The notes: generated by a model from the sequence alone, not told the origin. Positions 35,021 to 50,100 are shown, counted from the stretch's first letter. The stretch is DNA of 64,000 nucleotides from Anthopleura xanthogrammica (GCA_964019055.1 OZ025210.1:6343547-6407546); one strand, 5' to 3'. A program made the numbers and translations.

Positions 35021-36331
35021 TGTTTGCCGTTGAAGGCATTGGAGTGTAACTCTGATATCTGCTATTCATCTGAGCTTAGCCGGACAGGTAATGATTTGCT
35101 AGGATTTCCATAGACGCCGAATTTTTACTGAAATTCCCTAGGGGAGCAACATTGAATTTAAGAAGTCTTCCTTGCTTTAGAAATCAGTCAGGCTGTTTGG
35201 AGGGTTATTAGTGCTTGAGGTCTTTAGTGTGACTCTGCGAGTTCAGTCAGTATACAAGAAGGTAAGTTTTAAAACACGATAACTTTTAGCCACTTTTTCG
35301 AAATCAGTTTTCTTTTTCTTCTTCTCGCTTGTCTTGTTCTTCAGTCTTGTTCTTGTTCTTCTTGCAGTCTTCGTCTTCTTCTTGTAGTCTTTGTATTCTT
35401 CTTGCAGTCAGTCTTCTTCAGCTCTTTGCTTTTTAATTAAGAAAAGTCGTAAAAACCCCTTTTTTCGTATCATATCGCTCGCTTGTTCGCGATATGACGG
35501 GAAACTCGTGAACAAAAACGACATCAGGCTCTTAACATGTGATAATCTCTATATATTCTATTAGTTGTTAGTAAGAACAATCCATGAATTCCATTTGGAA
35601 ATAAATGCTTCCATTCAAGCGGATTTACAATGTCTAGGTTCAGTAAAACTTTCAATCCTAGCTCAATTAAACATACTTGTTTGAAGTTTAAGATGAATCA
35701 GCTTACTCACTACAATGCTTCGTATTAAAAAGTTTATTTTTACTGAAGACTGCAATAGTGGCTGTTATATGTTATAAGAGGATACAATATTAGGTAGTGG
35801 GCATTCTAAATCAACCTCAAAACGTTAAAGCTGATGCCGGCGCATTTTCTAAATTCGGATCTATTTTCCTGGACGGATGCTCTCAAAATTCCCCGCATTT
35901 TTTCCTAATCCAGGGAAAACTAATGTATTCTTCAAATGGATTAGAAAGCAAAACTTTTATTTCTATGGCAATAGCGTCTCTTTCTTGCCGGTCTTTCATC
36001 ATTGAACCAGGACATCTCTCGCCTAGATAAAATCCTTTCGTTAAGCTATCAAAGCATCAACGTAATACTATGCAATTGTTTTTGGGATGCAGAATATGAA
36101 GAACTTTAATTTGAATCTAAGGTTGAACTCAAACTTGGCAAAAATAATTAAGAATTAACAATGACAAGGTTTCAACGTTTCCAACGCTTCGCTTTTAATT
36201 AATCCATTCTTTTGTCTTTTTATTATTTCTTATTGTTTTTTTCTTGTAACCTTGCCTACCTTGCTCTCATTGGTTATCTATTTTCTATCTTTATCATATA
36301 TACACTACCTTCCACTCTTATTCTCTCTTTC

Positions 36332-36470
36332 ACTCCGACGAAGGACTAGCGTCCGAAACGTCAGTAAGTGATCTCTCTTATTTTTTACGGTGTAAAATTT
36401 AACTTTTTATCCATACTGTTTCATAGAAACACCGACGCAGCCCACACTAGCTTACCGCTAGTTATCATCT
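36332..36470 (+). mobile_element. hammerhead-bearing repeat, single copy
   Basis: Starts with the hammerhead-like block ACT-CCGACGA-hairpin-GAAA-CGTC-AGT (36332-36365) and runs about 105 bp further through TAAGTGATCTCTCTTATTTT to ACCGCTAGTTATCATC. It is nearly identical to the right half of 33148-33365, differing by a one-base deletion in the CATTAGAAACACC region. Confidence 0.75.
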
Positions 36471-37164
36471 CTTTTCAACAACACAGTCTATTGTTATCAG
36501 TGTTATGGTTCAACGACTCTTTATACCATTCAAAACTAATCATGATTTGATAGTTCATTTTCTCTTGACTAATGCCAATGTTAACTCAAAAGCATAAGAT
36601 TAAGTATAATTATAATGCAAGGTATTTTGAACTCTTTGTCAATTTTGGATGCTAGGAGTTTTTATTTTTTTGAGTTTTTTCAGTTCAAGTTTTGTATAAC
36701 TGGTTATATAACTAGATGTCTGACAAATTTTCCTTGGCTTTGTTGGCACTGTATTGATAATAGTATTGTATTCATTATTAGCATAGGAAACTCACAAAGC
36801 TAATCCAACCCTGGCCACTACCCAAGACCGTCTATCTATTATAATAAGTGCCTTCTAGACCAATGAAATTGCAAATTCCAGCGAGTAAGTGAATCGAAGT
36901 TAATCTCTAGAACAGAGTACTTTTAGCGTACATGGCTTTCGTAATTTTCGAACTTCGGTTTATTTTTCCCTATAAAACACCTCCAGAAAACAAGGAATTT
37001 GGCAGTAATATTTAAACCGTTCCATTAATGGAAAGTAAGGGGCTTTTTCTTATGTTTTCCGCAGAAACTTATGCATTTTTTAATGAAAATAGATTCCTCA
37101 GTTTAGAGGCGTTTCCAAATTTCAATAGCAAATATCAATATAATTCCCGATACGTTGATTACTT

Positions 37165-37485
37165 AGCAGTTATTCGCCGAAGGCGAAGTGATTATCGATG
37201 AATATTTACCGAGCGGCGAGTCTTCGAGCTGCGAGGTAAATATTCATCGATAACCACTGAGCTTGAGGTGAATAATTGTTTTAGTATAAATAAAAAGGTG
37301 ATTATTTCAAAAAAGAAAGAAGGAAACAACATTGAAAGTGAAAATATTTTATTTTTTAAAAGCGCGACGGTCACGCTGACAGCCATTTTGTCCGAAAAGG
37401 TGATTATCGGCTGATAATCCGAGATAGAAAACCAATCAGAGCGCGCGATTTTGTATAATCACCTTTGTATTTATACTAATAATAC
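37165..37485. mobile_element. nested palindromic element
   Basis: The inner hairpin TTATCGATGAATATTTACC is mirrored by GGTAAATATTCATCGATAA (about 37192-37252). The outer arms are TAGTATAAATAAAAAGGTGATTA-like (about 37281) and its mirror ending TTTATACTA (about 37479). The block CCAATCAGAGCGCGCG is shared with about 2347. Confidence 0.6.
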
Positions 37486-37837
37486 TTAGTCTTTTTATCA
37501 AAAGCTTTTGATAGCATATGAGATAAATAAAAATAAAATAAAAAATAAGATCATAAAAGCACAACATCTCTTTTTTTTTACACTAGCAATTTTGAGGCGA
37601 TTTTAGATGGAATTTTTGCGGCGATTTGGGTCTTAATCAAAAATGGTCAAGGATTAACTTGATCAAGTTTCATTTTAGAAGCATATAAAGGCAAAATTTA
37701 TTATATTATAGTGTAAATGGGCCGTAAAACGCTAAATTTCAATTCAGTTTTTTGGCAAAGAACAAAATAGAAACAAAATTTCCTGCTCAAACTTTGTTCT
37801 TTCTTCTTGAATTTGCCAGCATTAGAAGCAACGTAAG

Positions 37838-40800
37838 ATGAACGTATTGTGGTTATCTGTGGTTACCGTAGTTTTATTGCTACGTGTGGAGACAGGTAAG
37901 TTATGGACCTTTATCACAAGGCGGCCATGTTTATTCCCTTGAGAGAAAAAACCTTTGTTTGGAACGTTATGAAGCGTCTCAAAGCGAGGGCAAGGGGTCC
38001 CAAGGGAATCGAAACCCATTGTTTCACCCAATATGGCCGCTGTGTGACATCCATCCATCCATCCATCCATCCATCCATCCATCCATCCATCCATCCATCC
38101 ATCCATCCATCCATCCATCCATCCATCCATCCATCCATCCATCCATCCATCCATCCATCCATCCATCCATCCATCCATCCATCCATCCATCCATCCATCC
38201 ATCCATCCATCCATCCATCCATCCATCCATCCATCCATCCATCCATCCATCCATCCATCCATCCATCCATCCATCCATCCATCCATCCATCCATCCATCC
38301 ATCCATCCATCCATCCATCCATCCATCCATCCATCCATCCATCCATCCATCCATCCATCCATCCATCCATCCATCCATCCATCCATCCATCCATCCATCC
38401 ATCCATCCATCCATCCATCCATCCATCCATCCATCCATCCATCCATCCATCCATCCATCCATCCATCCATCCATCCATCCATCCATCCATCCATCCATCC
38501 ATCCATCCATCCATCCATCCATCCATCCATCCATCCATCCATCCATCCATCCATCCATCCATCCATCCATCCATCCATCCATCCATCCATCCATCCATCC
38601 ATCCATCCATCCATCCATCCATCCATCCATCCATCCATCCATCCATCCATCCATCCATCCATCCATCCATCCATCCATCCATCCATCCATCCATCCATCC
38701 ATCCATCCATCCATCCATCCATCCATCCATCCATCCATCCATCCATCCATCCATCCATCCATCCATCCATCCATCCATCCATCCATCCATCCATCCATCC
38801 ATCCATCCATCCATCCATCCATCCATCCATCCATCCATCCATCCATCCATCCATCCATCCATCCATCCATCCATCCATCCATCCATCCATCCATCCATCC
38901 ATCCATCCATCCATCCATCCATCCATCCATCCATCCATCCATCCATCCATCCATCCATCCATCCATCCATCCATCCATCCATCCATCCATCCATCCATCC
39001 ATCCATCCATCCATCCATCCATCCATCCATCCATCCATCCATCCATCCATCCATCCATCCATCCATCCATCCATCCATCCATCCATCCATCCATCCATCC
39101 ATCCATCCATCCATCCATCCATCCATCCATCCATCCATCCATCCATCCATCCATCCATCCATCCATCCATCCATCCATCCATCCATCCATCCATCCATCC
39201 ATCCATCCATCCATCCATCCATCCATCCATCCATCCATCCATCCATCCATCCATCCATCCATCCATCCATCCATCCATCCATCCATCCATCCATCCATCC
39301 ATCCATCCATCCATCCATCCATCCATCCATCCATCCATCCATCCATCCATCCATCCATCCATCCATCCATCCATCCATCCATCCATCCATCCATCCATCC
39401 ATCCATCCATCCATCCATCCATCCATCCATCCATCCATCCATCCATCCATCCATCCATCCATCCATCCATCCATCCATCCATCCATCCATCCATCCATCC
39501 ATCCATCCATCCATCCATCCATCCATCCATCCATCCATCCATCCATCCATCCATCCATCCATCCATCCATCCATCCATCCATCCATCCATCCATCCATCC
39601 ATCCATCCATCCATCCATCCATCCATCCATCCATCCATCCATCCATCCATCCATCCATCCATCCATCCATCCATCCATCCATCCATCCATCCATCCATCC
39701 ATCCATCCATCCATCCATCCATCCATCCATCCATCCATCCATCCATCCATCCATCCATCCATCCATCCTATGTATAAATATCATACCAGTTAACAGTGCC
39801 TTTGTCTTGCGCAGGTCGCTCAAAATACATCAGGTTAAAACACTCCTTTCTGGATTCAGACCTCCTCAGTGATGATAATAGTAAGTTCACTCAGTCATCA
39901 GCCTTGCCATACCCCTACCAATCCTACCAATGATTGTGTGTGTTGAATTTGCAAACGTGCGAATCGTCGTAGCAAGATTTGGTGGACGTCAATCAAGGCG
40001 TTTCCATGACATTCCATAGTCACGTGCTCTTCAAAACTTTCTTTTTTCTGACAGTGTCATGGAAACCCTTTGATTGACGTCCACCAAAACCCGACTTTGT
40101 CGCGGTGGCAAATCGTATACGATTCCTTGCGTGTTATTGAAAATCACTGCAACTTTTGCCGCACTAAAATTGAACATCCTTTTTTGCTTTAGACTGCAAG
40201 ACAGCAAACATAGGAGAGAGAGCCGTATCTCCTTCTATACCAGCCAGACAATGGATCGATACACCAACACTAGTTGAAGAATCACCAGGTAGTAGCTATT
40301 GTGTACTACTGATAAAGCAAATTGCGATACTTTGAAATCAAGAAAAATTGTAGACCTACGCAGATGACAATTATAGAATTCTTTGTTCCTGCTACTGCTA
40401 CTGCTACTGCTACTGCTACTGCTACTGCTACTGCTACTGCTACTGCTACTGCTACTGCTACTGCTACTGCTACTGCTACTGCTACTGCTACTGCTACTGC
40501 TACTGCTACTGCTACTGCTACTGCTACTGCTACTGCTACTGCTACTGCTACTGCTACTGCTACTGCTACTGCTACTGCTACTGCTACTGCTACTGCTACT
40601 GCTACTGCTACTGCTACTGCTACTGCTACTGCTACTGCTACTGCTACTGCTACTGCTACTGCTACTGCTACTGCTACTGCTACTGCTACTGCTACTGCTA
40701 CTGCTACTGCTACTGCTACTGCTACTGCTACTGCTACTGCTACTGCTACTGCTACTGCTACTGCTACTGCTACTGCTACTGCTACTGCTACTGCTACTGC

Positions 40801-43800
40801 TACTGCTACTGCTACTGCTACTGCTACTGCTACTGCTACTGCTACTGCTACTGCTACTGCTACTGCTACTGCTACTGCTACTGCTACTGCTACTGCTACT
40901 GCTACTGCTACTGCTACTGCTACTGCTACTGCTACTGCTACTGCTACTGCTACTGACAATTATTTTAATAGTAGCTCCGTTGTTCGCTTGAATTAGCACC
41001 AGCAATTTGCAACTTTCAATTCTGATTATTTGCTTTTATTTGGTAGGGAACTATAAAGTCACAGGACGTAAGGTGTTCATGGAACAGGTTATGGATTTTA
41101 TGAAAGAAAAAGATATCAAATTTGAAAAAGAAACAACTGAAGAACCTAAAAAAATATTTCTAGAAATCGTTGCAGACACTGTGTTTATGGTATGTCCATT
41201 TTGTTTCTTTGCTTGCTTGTTTGTTGTTTGTTTTGTTTTGTTTAATTATTTATTTGCTTTATGTTTGTTTGTAAGTTTGTTTGTAATTTTGTCAGTTTGC
41301 TTTCTGCTTGTTTGTAAGTTTGTTTCTTTGCTTTCTGCTTTGTTTGCTTTCTGCTTTGTTTGCTTTCTGCTTGTTTGTAAATGTTTTTGTTTAAATATTT
41401 ACTTTTTGTTTGTTTGTATTTTTGTTTGCTTTCTGCATTTTTGTTTGTACGTTTGTTTGTGTTTTTTTGACTTGTTTTTTCTATTGTTAGCTTGTTTGTG
41501 CTTGAGTTTTCTTACTAGTCAATCTTTTCTGTAAGGTCTCTAAGGTCTTCCTTTTTTCCCCTTTACTTAGAATCGTGTTATCTCTCCCAGACCCATTGAA
41601 TGACTATTTTCTTTTTCAGAAAAACAACATAGAACTGAATGGACTTCTCAGTCTCAAGATATACGCACGCAAGATAGTAGCGCTGAACTGTGTATTAGAC
41701 CTTGCGAGTACGAAATTCAAACCGTTTCCTGCAGCTGGGGATAGTCAAGACGGGCAAAATGGCCATGATGGTATCGACGGTGCAACAGGTATCAATTGAA
41801 CTGACGATACAGCTTTCAAAAATGAATGGTGTAGGTTTTGTTGCATGTTGTTTACCAAGCTTGAAATGTATTATATTCATATGTAAATAGTGTCAGCACA
41901 GACGAAAATGATGTTGCATGGAAAAACGTGCAAACAAAGTTTGGTAAAATTTTAAATCGTTGTGACCTTTCGCTGAATTGAAGTACATCGCCCATAGTGC
42001 ATTTCGGGCTTGGTATGCAACAAAACCTTCACCAACCTTTTTTGAATTAGCTGTATTTGGGAATAAAAGATTGAAAAATTGGGTGACGTGTTTGACATCT
42101 ACTCTACGTTGCTTAGTTGTCATCTACGCTGCTCAAGTTATTGGTAAACTGACCGTGGAGAGTCGTGCATCAGATGGACAGCTAGGACAAAATGGAGGGA
42201 ACGGAAATAATGGAGAAAATGGGAAAAATGTAAGTTGAAGGTTTGCAGTATCCCTGTAAAAAAAAACATCTCCAGAATTACCCATTAGGTTTTTCATCAT
42301 TTGAGATCCTAAGTGATTTGATAGTTTGAAAACGAAAGTTATGGATCTCTATCCTTCATGATACCATGACAACATGGATATCCTCCATGATACCATGACA
42401 ACATGGATATCCCCCATGATACCATGACAACATGGACATCCTTCATGATACCATGACAACATGGATATCCTTAATGATACCATGACAACATGGACATCCT
42501 CCATGATACCATGACCACACAGATATTCTCCATGATACCATGACAACACGGATATTCTCCGGGGCACCATGACAACATGCATATCCTCCATGATGCCATG
42601 ACAACACAGATATTCTCCGGGGCACCATGACAACATGCATATCCATCATGATACCATGACAACACATATATTCTCCGGGGCACCATGGCAACATGCATAT
42701 CCTCCATGATACCATGACAACACAGATATTCTCCGGGGCACCATGACAACATGCATATCCATCATGATACCATGACAACACGGATATTCTCCGGGTCACC
42801 ATGACAACATATTATAGGACGAGAAACCATATCAAGCAAGTGATTGCTGGTATATACAAATCATTTGTTAGTTTGAAAACGAGCGACGCCTTGAAAAATA
42901 TATCATGATCCGTCAGTCATACATACATCAACATCGGCATCCTCAGACAACAATCATGAATAATTACTAACTTAATATTTGTTGTTTTTTTAGAAGGATT
43001 AAATGTTTCAATATCATGAACCTTTTTTTCTTCTGTGACAGGCAGATCCATTGAAAAGAGAACAATGTAAAGCAACCTCAAATTGCGATAAAATAAAGCC
43101 AAATAAGGGCTCAAATCTGATTAGACCTAAGGCAGGGGACGGAGGAGACGGAGGAGACGGAGGGAATGGTGGTTATACAGGTAGGCCGGGTACTAACACG
43201 AGTAACAAAATCGTACAACTTGTCGCGCAACATTGTTGCGTTTCAAGCTGCAGAATGATGTTGGCACCCACGTATGTAACTTGTCACGCAAGATGTTGCA
43301 AGTTGCAAAATTTGCTTCAGCTTTTTTTCAACAAGCAGCCATATAGTGTTGTCACGCCATACCAAATCAAGCATGTCACGTCCAGGCATGCATTCCAACT
43401 CTAACTATTCTTTCTTATTGACTGCATGCTCCAGGCAATGGCGGTAATGCAGGTGTCATTGAGTATCATGTGAATATTACCAACGGTCTAGTTCAATTAA
43501 AGACTTGTGCTGGGAAGAGCGGTCCTGGAGGGCAGGCAGGAACTGCAGGAAAAGGTAACATTGAGTCGATTGTTGGTTGGAAAGTTATCCAGCTGAACTG
43601 AGAAAAAACGTTAGCCAATCAGAATCGAGAAAATTTGCAAAAACTGGGGTGTCACCCTTAGTAGACCCACTAAATGAAGAATATCATATAGAAAGGCTAT
43701 TTTCAATTTGTTTTCTAAAAAAGGCCAGTTTTTAGTATTACTAGTATTCTACTACTACAAATACACCCTCAAATGCCTTAAATGACGTCACAGTCATTAT

Positions 43801-44129
43801 TATTTTGGAAGTACCAACCTTCATAACTTAAAGATGCATCACTCAAATCAAAATATTTTACCATTCAACTATTTACTTCATGTAGATTCAGTATTGAAGG
43901 TTTTGAAAAAAAAGGTTATAGACACTTTAACTGTTTCACCATGAGATACAATCATTGAGAGCATTTTTCACTTTATTTTCGCGATTTTTGTGAGCCAACA
44001 TCACTATCATCACCCGCATCAACAGCAGTCATCATTGCCATCATCTTCAAGGTCACCATCATCACCATTATATCAACATAGACATCACCATCATCACCAT
44101 CATCATCATTATATCGACATCGACATCAC

Positions 44130-44186
<57 letters not shown>

Positions 44187-47100
44187 TAAGTGTTAAACTG
44201 TTATCTTACTCTCGCGCATATGTCCCAATTCCCTTCCGATTACAGCGCTATTCGTTACATAACATATGAACAAAAGATACTCATGCAGCTTGACAACTGT
44301 TGCGCAGGACCACATACACACTCCAAGTACCCTCCCCTCCCCTATAAACAATATGAATGTACCTTCGACGGCTACGCATCCATACAGTGATATAACGGAC
44401 CTGGAAATACGTCCCAACTGTAAAGATCTATAAATATTTTATTCACTGATTCAGAGTGTGTTTTTGCTTTTTAGGTGGGACAGCAGGGAAGGGCACACCA
44501 AGTGCACAATGCTTCAAGAGTTGTAAGCAGAATTTTTTTACCTACAGCTGCTCATGCAGTTTTCTTAAGTATGTATTTAACAGCGGAAATGGAAATAAGG
44601 GCAACGACGGTGAAGAAGGAAAATGTAAGTGTCCTACTTTCTTTTTATTTTATTCATTTATCTGGCTTTTTATTTATTCACCCATTTAATCCCAAGTGGT
44701 TATACAGGTAGGGTATAATCCAAGATTGACCCTTACCTGAACTAAAAATTTTCCCGACTGGTTTTGGAATTTTACTAAGTTTTAGGTCAATAGACCATTC
44801 TATCTTCGTATGCAAATTGCCCATTCCAGACCACATGAGAAATGTTCTTTTGTTAAAATATTTACACTCACGTATGTTGAAATTATGACCTGACTACAAC
44901 TATTGTTCAACAACAATGAAATACAAGCATCTTTTGCTCAAATTCTAAAGATGTTCGAATTCCGTACAATCTTTGGTTTCACCTATTGTTTTTTTTAGTG
45001 CACGAAGTCGAAAATAGTGATAGAGCAAAAAGGTCTAATGTATTTTAGTGACAATCATTCCACATTTTCACAAAGCCTTTCTATTATTTTATCTTTTTTT
45101 CAACGTAGCTGGTCAAGCAGGACGTGATGGTAGTCCCCCTACAGATGTTATCAAGAACCAGGACTTTACGAAGTTTCCTATCGTATCCCTGGAGTTAATA
45201 ATGAATGTAGCAGAGGATATGTTAGGCAGGGGAATGGCCGAGGAAGCCAATGATATTATTGGGTTTCTAAAACTGGCGTCCAAAGGCAGTGATCCACAAA
45301 AGCAACAGATTATGAAAGGTGATGATATGTCTTAAACCTTCAGTCAAACAGGAACATGCAGAGAGGAGGGGACTTTAGCCCCCACGTCTTTCATTTCACT
45401 CTTTTGCGTTTCCGGCATTTATTGTTATGATAACTATACACACCTAAAGAACGCAGATCAAAACCTAGATTCTCCCTTACCCCAATTTTAAAGTTTCTCC
45501 AGAGGCCCTGTCAAAGGTTTAGAGAACCGCTTCTCGTGTGTTCCATAAAAAAAGAAGTAAATTAAATCGTCTTTGTTCTTACGAGGGTAGCACTTAATAC
45601 CCTGTGGCCCTGATTCTAAAATTGAATTGGAATTTGGAAGTTGACTTTTGCAGATGGGAGGAAAACCGGAAAGAAGCGTAGAGAGAAATAACAAACGCAA
45701 CTCGCACATCGGGTGGCGCGTCCGAGTCTCGAACCCACAACTACAGCGTTACATTGTAACAATATCAGAAAAATTTCCCTGGAAAATATTTTTTTCTTTT
45801 CTATCTAGATGTTATTGTAAAGTTTGCATTTACGGCTTCCGGTTTTGATGTGTTTGGCAATCCACCTGGGTATGCACCAAGTCAGACATGGACTATCTAC
45901 AACAAGAGATTGGAGCAGATCAAAGACAGTGCAGTTGCTTATGAAAACTCCTACAATGAGCTGCAGGGAATGATTGAGAGTCAGACATCTGTGGAACAGA
46001 TCACCAGTCATGTGACCGCAACTACACAAAAAACTGTGGAAGCTGAGATCCAAAGGCTGACGGATCTGATCAAGGGGATGAAAGCCGAAAAGAAATTCTA
46101 CGTTAAGGTGCGCTGAGGAGTTAAGAAGTACAAATATTTAGCTCCTACTAGATTTGCACATAGTTTTGGCTTTCTTTTTTAAATTCAATACTAGAAGTCG
46201 CCAACTAATTCAAATCTTGCCAAGGACGAAATTTGTATCGCGCAGAATATGGTCGATTATATGAGAATGGCGTTTTTCAACTATCTTCTCAGTCCGAGGT
46301 CCACAGTTCGATCTCTTGTGATTTCACGTGATTGTTTCGATTTGACTCCTGTAATCTGTGGAGCCGCAACTTCAAATGCCCTTCGAATGACCTTGGATTA
46401 TAATCCGCATCCATCACCTTCATTATCATCACCACCATCCTCATCCTCCTCATCCTCATCATCAACAAGATCATCAACAACAACAGCACCAGTTAGCTAC
46501 CATCATCACTATAGCTATAGTCTTTTTAAAATATCCTCTTTATAGTGGATGCTAATAATTCAAAGAAAACAGATTTTTTAAATTTTCATCATTATCTGTT
46601 GAACAGGGTGTACGAGAAATTGAAGGTCGACTTGACAAAACCCTGGGCAAAATCAACTCTGTGCTACCACAGCTGTTGGGTAAGGCAACGGTAACCAAAG
46701 GTGAAGTTTTGGGAATACTGCAAGGATTAGTCGGGTTTGCTGGAGCTGTTGCGAGTGGAAACGCATTTGGAGCAGTAGGATCCTTTCTTGGCCTTGCTGG
46801 ACAGCAAGCAAAAAGGTAACCAACCAACCAACTAACCGACAAACCAACCAGACGACCAACCAACCAACCCACCAACCAACCAGACGACCAACCAACCAAC
46901 CAGACGACCAACCAACCAACCAGGCGACCAACCCACCAACCGACCAACCGACCGACCGACCGACCGACCGACCGACCAACCAATCAACCAACAAGACGAC
47001 CAACCAACCAACCAACCAACCAGACGACCAACCCACCAACCCACCAACCCACCAACCCACCAACCCACCAACCCACCAACCCACCAACCCACCAACCCAC

Positions 47101-50100
47101 CAACCCACCAACCCACCAACCCACCAACCCACCAACCCACCAACCCACCAACCCACCAACCCACCAACCCACCAACCCACCAACCCACCAATCAGGCGAC
47201 CAAACTAATAAGCAATCGACCAATCAACGAATTAGCAAATCAGCAAATTAAGTCGCTCTTTTCTGAGTATGGATACTTATTTGTACATTGAGAATGACTT
47301 TATTTTTAAACATTGTAGGTGCAAAGTGGAGAGTTTTACCCGATCTCTTCAGTACCTCAAGAAAGGCTTAGATTTTGGACGGGCTTTTAAAGAGATGGAC
47401 CCTGAAGACTTAGACTTTACTAAGCTAGATATCGCAGCCATTCCGGAAATTCTGAAGGTAAGTGAAGAAAAGGGGATATAGTGCCAATATAACGCCAAAC
47501 TAAAGCCTGTAGTGACTTTAGGACTTTGAAAAGCGGGCCATCATTTTTCATGAAGAAAAAGTCAATTCTTCTTGGATAGAACTGCACAAATGCGTTGGGT
47601 CAATTAGGTCTGCCTTTTTTTAAGACTGTTCAGTTTTTCACAATGATCAATGTATCAACCAATAGGCCTTTTTCATGATGGCGTCATTTTACTACCACTA
47701 CTAAATGCTTCGCGAACTTTCTTTCTTATTCAAATTTGTATTTCCTCATGCTAATGGTAAGACAACTGAACAAAACTCAACTGAACAAAAGAACGTATGA
47801 AAGGGATTCTGGTAGGGGTAATAAATGACGTTAGTAATATGCAAAAAAACTACTAAAACTGCAGCTCAAAGTTTGCACTTTAATGATATCTAATGATATC
47901 CTCGGATTCACAAAGAAAGGGGGCATGTCCACTCCTAACACCTCGACTCCTACATCCACTAATGGCCTGCTTACTTCACTGATGGAAACATAGCAAGTGG
48001 ATGATAGGCAAAAAAATGGCATAAGATAATTTGGAAAGATTTTGAAGAAAATTATAATGATGTACTTGGAATTCTTATTAGATGATTTGTGTCATTTACC
48101 GAAGAAACCAACGACGACTTCTATTCCAGTCTTGGGTAATTCATCCAACATGGCGGCTATGACGTCACAACTACTCAAGATTCTGCTTGCCAATATACAG
48201 TATATTGAGTTTAAAAGAGTTTAACTAACATCTGGAAAAATTCTAATTTTTCAGAGTGACCTCGAGACCAACAAGAATGAATTGATTACAGCACTGTTTT
48301 GTATCTTGAACAAAGCACCTCACATTAAAGAAACACACAAGCTGAATAACCTGATTGACCAGTTTTTCACGGATGGTGGTTTAAGAGCACAGCTGATTGG
48401 CAAGCTTCTAACTCTGACGGACCAGATTCAAGACAATAGTTTTGCATTGAAAGTCATGAAAGAAAGTGACGAGTCGATTCAAAAGATCAAGGTGAAAGGG
48501 CCTACTGTGACCAAAGCCATGCAGGAGATGTTCTTGGAAGACTTGCTTGGACCATATAAGACACTCGAACGTTCCTTTAGACAAAACATCTATCTTCTTA
48601 TGAAGGCAACCGAGTTTAAAACCTTATGGTCTTACGATCAGGGTATAGGGTTTACAACAAAGAACTCCGAAGCAGCACGTAAGTCCATTAACCTTACTTT
48701 ATACATTCAAGGAATTTTGCATAGTGTAAATATTACATGTTACATTTACAAAATAAACTAATACTGATATCTTCTTTTTAGAGGGTAATGGTCGCTTGAT
48801 AGCCGTACAAGAACTTGTTGGAGCAATGGAGAAGCTCCGTTCTCACCATCAAAAAGCAGAAGACTGTTTCTCGAAGTTTCGTTCGAGCAAACTGATCTTG
48901 TCTTGGACCTACGACACTGAAGAAAACACTGAGGTAATTATAACAAAGAATACTTGCCGAATTTCATGACCAAACTACACACAACTTTTGCTTTCACTTA
49001 TTAAAGTTTCTGCAGACGAGACCAGAAATTTCGGAATGGCATTCTTTTACCTCCACTTGCCAAAGTCTTAGCTGAGGGAAAACCTCAAACAGCACTGCCA
49101 GACCACAAGTTTCGGAATGGCATTGTTTTTAAAATGAGGTGGTGCATCTTTAACTCTTGAAAGTGTGAACCATGGGAACTTGTTGAATATATAGTTTTCT
49201 AGGTAGCTCAAGGTTTTTGTCCATAGAACATATTTTGTATTAGTGTGAAAAGTCACGGCACACGGCACGGTTACGGCGCGGACACTACACGGAATTTCGA
49301 ATGTTTTCATGCACGGCACGACACTGACATGGTCACGGCAAGGAACGGTCCGTGCCGTCCGCACGTTTTTCAGTCATATATACGAAAACTGTTCTATTCG
49401 GTCTGGGGGTCGCGGAGGGGTGGTGTGTTGTTCCATTCGTGAGATCTCACGTATGTTCTTTTTCCATCCAGGAATTCGCTCGCTTTCACGAGACAGGAAA
49501 ATTTATTTTCACAGTCAATCTCAAACCTATCGAAGCAAGCAAGTGCTACAACTGCCACAACGCAAGGCTGGTTAAGGTATTTCAAGCGTTTGATGTTTTG
49601 GTCGGTTAAATGGTCGGTTAGTTGGTCGGTTGGAGTCCTGATTTTCTATATATTTATATTTGTAGTACCATGTAGAATTGATAGGCGAACAAGAACAGCC
49701 AGATCTTGTGGATACGTTGGTTGATATACGTCTCGCTCATTCGGGATACTCGGGCTTTAGAGCTGAAGGAGACAACATTAAGACGTTCAGACAATCACAG
49801 GGACAGGCTTGGGCAGCTCGCTATGACCGTTTGGTGAAGACTGACGTTCTGAAGTGTAGGGACGCTAGAAGACAAGGACAAGGTAAAGTCTGAAACAAAA
49901 CCGCGGCATGTTGATTTTCCGAGTTCGATAAAGAGGATGCATTGTGGATTTGTTTTCACGGCTATTGCTGTGCTAATTTTCGAAACAGTGGCCCAGTGGA
50001 AAAAATATTTTGGGCTACTGAGACACTAAGTCAAACCCGATTGAGTGAGGTTGGAACGTGGATGGGTGACCTTACATCTACTCAATCTTCCATTTCTATG

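Larger units (their letters stand above)
35021..37837. other. intergenic region upstream of the secreted-protein gene
   Basis: It holds the hammerhead-bearing repeat at 36332-36470 and a nested palindrome at 37165-37485. A strong splice-donor-like AAG|GTAAGT at about 35262 follows a non-coding stretch and could end an untranslated first exon. I see no coding exon. Confidence 0.5.

Noticed and set aside
37822..39872. Several 600-codon open frames on both strands (repeating IHPS or MDGW)
   Set aside because: They are the (ATCC)n array read in different frames; a 4-bp unit without stops stays open. The only real coding bases nearby are the short exons 37838-37895 and 39815-39880.
40235..41005. 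Poly-Ser, Val-Ala, Ala-Thr and poly-Leu frames
   Set aside because: Product of the (CTGCTA)n array within intron 3.
42350..42812. Regular 29-bp repeats as a CRISPR array
   Set aside because: Units are directly abutting with no unique spacers, in a eukaryotic intron; it is a minisatellite.
46552..47223. Minus-strand frames of GWLVGW type
   Set aside because: Antisense of the CCAACCCA array and exon 12 of the plus-strand gene.
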